Positions 5,725 to 7,688 of a stretch of 7,688 nt of DNA are shown here, one piece after another. This DNA comes from Geobacillus icigianus (GTDB lineage Bacteria > Bacillota > Bacilli > Bacillales > Anoxybacillaceae). The stretch's first letter is position 1; every line of letters begins with the position of its first letter. The position numbers were made by a program, and so were the translations under genes. The notes below the pieces were generated by a model. It searched no databases, had not been told where the DNA came from, and saw nothing but the letters and a program-made list of their open reading frames with translations. The DNA lies in the NCBI RefSeq assembly GCF_000750005.1, contig NZ_JPYA01000144.1, forward strand, positions 1 to 7,688, in the 5' to 3' direction.

Positions 5725-7688
5725 TGCCCCCACCTTCTTCAACTGTAATTGGCAAAGAAACGGAAATGCAAGTTCCAACCCCCAGCTCTGAATGTATTGT
5801 CAGTGTCCCATTTAACTGATGAACCCGTTTTTGAATTGTAATTAAACCTAAGTGATTTGTCTGTGATAATTCTAATAAATGATCCGGCACCTTAAATCCG
5901 ACGCCGTAATCTTTGACTTGTATACTTAGAAACTGTTGTGTTTCTTCAACAGTTACAACAATCTTTCTTGACGAAGAATGTTTGATGGCGTTATAAACTA
6001 ATTCTTTAATGATCCGAAATGCTTGTATTGAGAGAAACGGCGGAATGATTTTTAGGTTCGCAATATAATTGACTTCAACAATCACGTTATAGTTCGTTTC
6101 GCATTTTCTCTTTAATGAAGAGAGACCTTGTTTGAGTCCTAAATCTTCCACCATAACAGGATATAGTTCATGGCACATCTCTCTGATTTCAAAAATATCG
6201 CGTTGAAGCAACCCTTTCATGTCCTCGAATAGTTTTTTATCTATATTTTTCTTTTGAATAAGCCACTCAAGCTTATTCAAAAGAAGAATTAAATGTTGTA
6301 ATACCTCATCATGGAGGAAAGTTGATACCTTCCTTTTTTCTTCTTCATGTTCATGAAGAAGGAGCCAGTGGGATTGCTCAGACATCCGTGATTCTTCTGT
6401 TGTTTTCTTTAGTTGGTTCTCAATCTGTTGTAACGTTTTTGAGCTGGTGAATAATTCTATGGCATCCATTTGGATTTTTTTCATTAGTTTTTGTTCTTCG
6501 TTGTCAAAAACCGTCGCGTTTGTTTTTTCTCCAATCATCATCCAGCCGATTAATGCATCGTCTATATTCATAGGATAGAAAAAGACGCTCTTTTCATTCA
6601 TAGTCATTTTGTAAAAATGGCTGCTTTGACAAGCATAAGATAATAATTCACTATCGTGAAAATGACGGAACATTCCTGTTTTATGCAATACAGTAGGGCT
6701 GTGATCATGTTTCCACACGATGCATACTCCACTCACATCGATCGTTTTGTGTATTAAATCAGCAATGAGCTTAGCACAATATTGTAAATGTTTACCATTT
6801 AGCAACTCTTGAAGAATGGCGAGTTTTTCTTTTTGAATCTCCTCTTGTTTTCCATGCCATTTCCTCATTTGCAGCGGTTCGAGCCCTTTGTCGATTAGAT
6901 CATAGACAATAAAAAGGCAAATGAGCAATGTGTTGATTAAGATGCCGAGCTTAAAGTGTATATCGTAAAATAGCGACAATAATAGATTAAATATTGCTAA
7001 ACAACAACCAATCATGAATAGACGGACCATCATTTTCTCTAATATTTCGCGAAAATCGATAATTTCCTGTCGGGTTAACAAATATGACAACGTCAGTGGA
7101 AACATGACTATACTGCCAAGGCTATAATGAAAAGGAGCGCCGGGCAGGAAAAAAAAACGCATTTGGAATCAAGTTAAGAATAACAACGGGCGCAAACGAT
7201 ATCATGATGCTGCCAATTAAAAGATATATTTGACTTTTTATCTTATTCGAATTGGAACGAAGGTGTAAATAAAATAGGACTACGCAACCTAGCAGTGCTA
7301 GAATAATATTGGCTACAATACATGGACGAATGATTGTGCTAATGATGACATGATGATGAATACCAATGAATAGATAACTGATCGTTATAAAGATGGCCAT
7401 ATATAACGTGAGAATGCGCACTTGGCGAAAAAAGTTCGGTTTTGCAGACGAAGGAAAATGTTCAAAAAATTTTAAAAGGATGTAAGGAGCAAATGAAATA
7501 AAAACGACCTCCAATTCTCTTGCTGGCTTTATATTTTCGCTGGAAGGGCCTGACAGAGCGATGGCCATTCCGCTAATAAACATAAGAGCTAAAAAATACT
7601 GAACGACAATCGAATTCGGTTTTTGCACATAACTGTAAATGCCAGACAATAAAAAGATCATTCCTATGAATATTGGAAAATAACGTTG
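5696..7688 (-). pseudogene. ComP-like membrane sensor histidine kinase, frame broken at a T9 tract, 5' end outside window
   Basis: Two frames together make one protein of about 660 visible residues. The first, from the right edge (QRYFPIFIGM...) to about 7149, has about six hydrophobic spans and ends ...ISFAPVVILNLIPNAFFF, resembling the ComP membrane domain. The second continues LPGAPFHYSLGSIVMFPLT with two or three more spans, then a GAF-like region, the HisKA_3 segment EEKRKVSTFLHDEVLQH (phospho-acceptor His codon 6311-6313) and an HATPase domain with KELVYNAIKHS (Asn codon 5990-5992), KDYGVGF and HLGLITIQKRV. The frames join if the run of nine A at 7149-7157 (T on the minus strand) loses one base. 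It is therefore a sequencing error, a true frameshift or a slippage/phase-variable tract. All kinase catalytic motifs are intact. It overlaps the response regulator by 29 bases and should phosphorylate it. The N-terminal sensor part and any comX/comQ-like genes would lie outside the window. Confidence 0.8.
7149..7157 (-). other. Nine-base T homopolymer at the sensor kinase frame break
   Basis: The plus strand has nine A, nine T in the coding sense. Eight T would join the two halves of the kinase as ...IPNAFFFLPGAPF; nine T ends the first frame soon after at about 7122. The ATG at 7162 (MRFFF) that would start the second half arises only from the shifted reading and has no recognisable ribosome binding site, so it is not a natural start. 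Confidence 0.8.

Noticed and set aside
5725..5778. Upstream start of the response regulator at 5778
   Set aside because: The 18 extra residues lie inside the kinase C-terminus and before the conserved receiver start; the ATG at 5724 has a good ribosome binding site.
1..7688. tRNA, rRNA or known riboswitch
   Set aside because: No cloverleaf, rRNA-like conserved block or T-box/riboswitch motif was recognised by eye on either strand.

Overview
The window looks like chromosomal DNA from a thermophilic Bacillaceae, most likely Geobacillus, Parageobacillus or a close relative. Three things suggest this: a GC-rich lutABC operon in the Bacillus gene order, strong GGAGGG ribosome binding sites, and a LutR-type operator. 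The genus is an inference from codon usage and protein similarity recalled from memory; no search was run.

Layout, left to right. (1) Positions 1-831, plus strand: the 3' part of an AT-rich gene whose product carries a putative amidase domain of the Amidase_6 type (Cys/His, NlpC/P60-like fold). Its beginning lies outside the window. (2) About 834-1590: a decayed insertion sequence. It holds the C-terminal half of a DDE transposase on the minus strand, broken by two stops and two frameshifts, plus a non-coding tail with a large imperfect inverted repeat. (3) 1591-4587, minus strand: a complete, compact lutABC operon for L-lactate oxidation, with a TATAAT -10 box, a LutR-like operator just downstream of it, overlapping genes and a strong terminator. 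(4) 4588-5124: a 540-base gene-free stretch with about 2.3 copies of a 71-72 bp tandem repeat, a possible IS200/IS605-type right end, and a hairpin terminator pointing to the plus strand. (5) 5125-7688, minus strand: an AT-rich two-component pair, a NarL/LuxR-type response regulator and a ComP-like multi-membrane-span histidine kinase. The kinase gene runs off the right edge and its reading frame is broken at a run of nine T (minus strand).

How the genes work together. LutA, LutB and LutC form the iron-sulfur lactate oxidation system, which converts L-lactate to pyruvate and is controlled by a GntR-type LutR repressor encoded elsewhere. The kinase and regulator overlap by 29 bases and should form one phosphorelay of the ComP/ComA or DegS/DegU kind, but no signal-peptide gene is visible because the upstream region is outside the window. 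Nothing links the two-component pair to lactate use beyond adjacency. The sharp GC changes, the IS debris and the repeats between them suggest that lutABC is an old core operon flanked by acquired or rearranged DNA.

I found no convincing undescribed system. The observations most worth checking are the T9 frame break in the sensor kinase and the tandem repeats upstream of the lut promoter.
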